DNA of 27,751 bases from contig JAYTSU010000014.1 in the NCBI GenBank assembly GCA_043745485.1, positions 1 to 27,751 on the forward strand. Reading direction: 5' to 3'. The DNA comes from RYN-417 sp043745485. Lineage in GTDB: Bacteria; Patescibacteriota; Saccharimonadia; Saccharimonadales; JACDBH01. Below the pieces are notes generated by a model. That model did no database searches and was not told where the DNA came from. It saw nothing but the letters and a program-made list of their open reading frames with translations. Of this stretch, positions 27,636-27,751 are shown in pieces. The first letter of the stretch is position 1; each line of letters begins with the position of its first letter. Made by a program: the position numbers and the translations under genes.

Positions 27636-27751
27636 AATATATGCAAAACTATAATACCAGCTTACTTAACCATGACTGAAACTATAATTTTCTCGATTCA
27701 TGAAATAATTAATTTACAAACGGCGATATCTAACGGCACGCCACGAGAGGT

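Noticed and set aside
27714..27751. Possible end of another minus-strand gene at the right edge (reads LSWRAVRYRRL and a stop)
   Set aside because: Only 11 codons are visible, too few to support a gene.
1..27751. CRISPR arrays, insertion sequences, phage genes, rRNA, toxin-antitoxin or defence islands
   Set aside because: No direct-repeat array, transposase, integrase, rRNA stretch or recognisable defence gene was seen in either strand. The region reads as chromosomal core with small unknown genes.

Overview
The window most likely comes from a member of the Patescibacteria/CPR, and Candidatus Saccharibacteria (TM7) is my best guess. This is inferred from gene content and style, not from a marker search. 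Genes are compact with short gaps and 1-8 base overlaps. TGA is used as a stop, which argues against the recoded Gracilibacteria/Absconditabacteria. The conserved proteins are divergent, and many small proteins match no family I can name. I saw no rRNA or tRNA gene, no CRISPR array, no transposase and no phage gene.

Layout. 1-1183: the end of a P-loop kinase-like gene and a YgjP-type metallopeptidase. 1198-4823: secE-nusG-rplK-rplA, with three small unknown genes between the ribosomal genes, closed by a strong terminator. 4839-9629: an inserted block that separates rplA from rplJ. It holds a small membrane protein, a deoxyribosyltransferase-like protein, dCTP deaminase (dcd), a thymidylate kinase fused to a tandem ThyX protein, and small unknown genes. 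9626-10840: rplJ-rplL behind an L10-type RNA leader and a terminator. 10866-15040: an unknown 168-residue protein, thymidine kinase, dnaX and dnaB. 15144-20005: a GT-C-like membrane protein, ybaB, recR, a DUF1653-like protein on the minus strand, a DHH phosphoesterase and cysS. 20002-24366 (minus): alpha/beta hydrolase, two GT4 glycosyltransferases and an AI-2E-type permease. 24429-25785: a DEAD-box helicase with a long structured leader. 25938-27635 (minus): an MprF-like membrane protein with a DUF2156 domain.

How the genes fit together. Deoxynucleotide genes recur: dcd makes dUTP, ThyX would make dTMP, Tmk would make dTDP, and Tdk salvages thymidine. Beside them are replication and recombination genes (dnaX, dnaB, ybaB, recR, a DHH nuclease) and translation genes. 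The minus-strand glycosyltransferases and the MprF-like protein suggest envelope glycolipid or phospholipid modification.

Two points about expression stand out. Many start codons have a -10-like hexamer only 6-8 bases upstream and no Shine-Dalgarno sequence, which suggests frequent leaderless mRNAs. In contrast, the ribosomal genes and the helicase have longer leaders with strong ribosome binding sites, and promoters for rplK, rplA and rplJ lie on the last codons of the preceding small gene. The strongest candidates for new biology are the Tmk-ThyX-ThyX fusion, the leader-peptide/attenuator arrangement at 9238-9429, the structured helicase leader, the unexplained long palindrome at 25815-25893, and the loss of zinc-binding cysteines in both DnaX and RecR.
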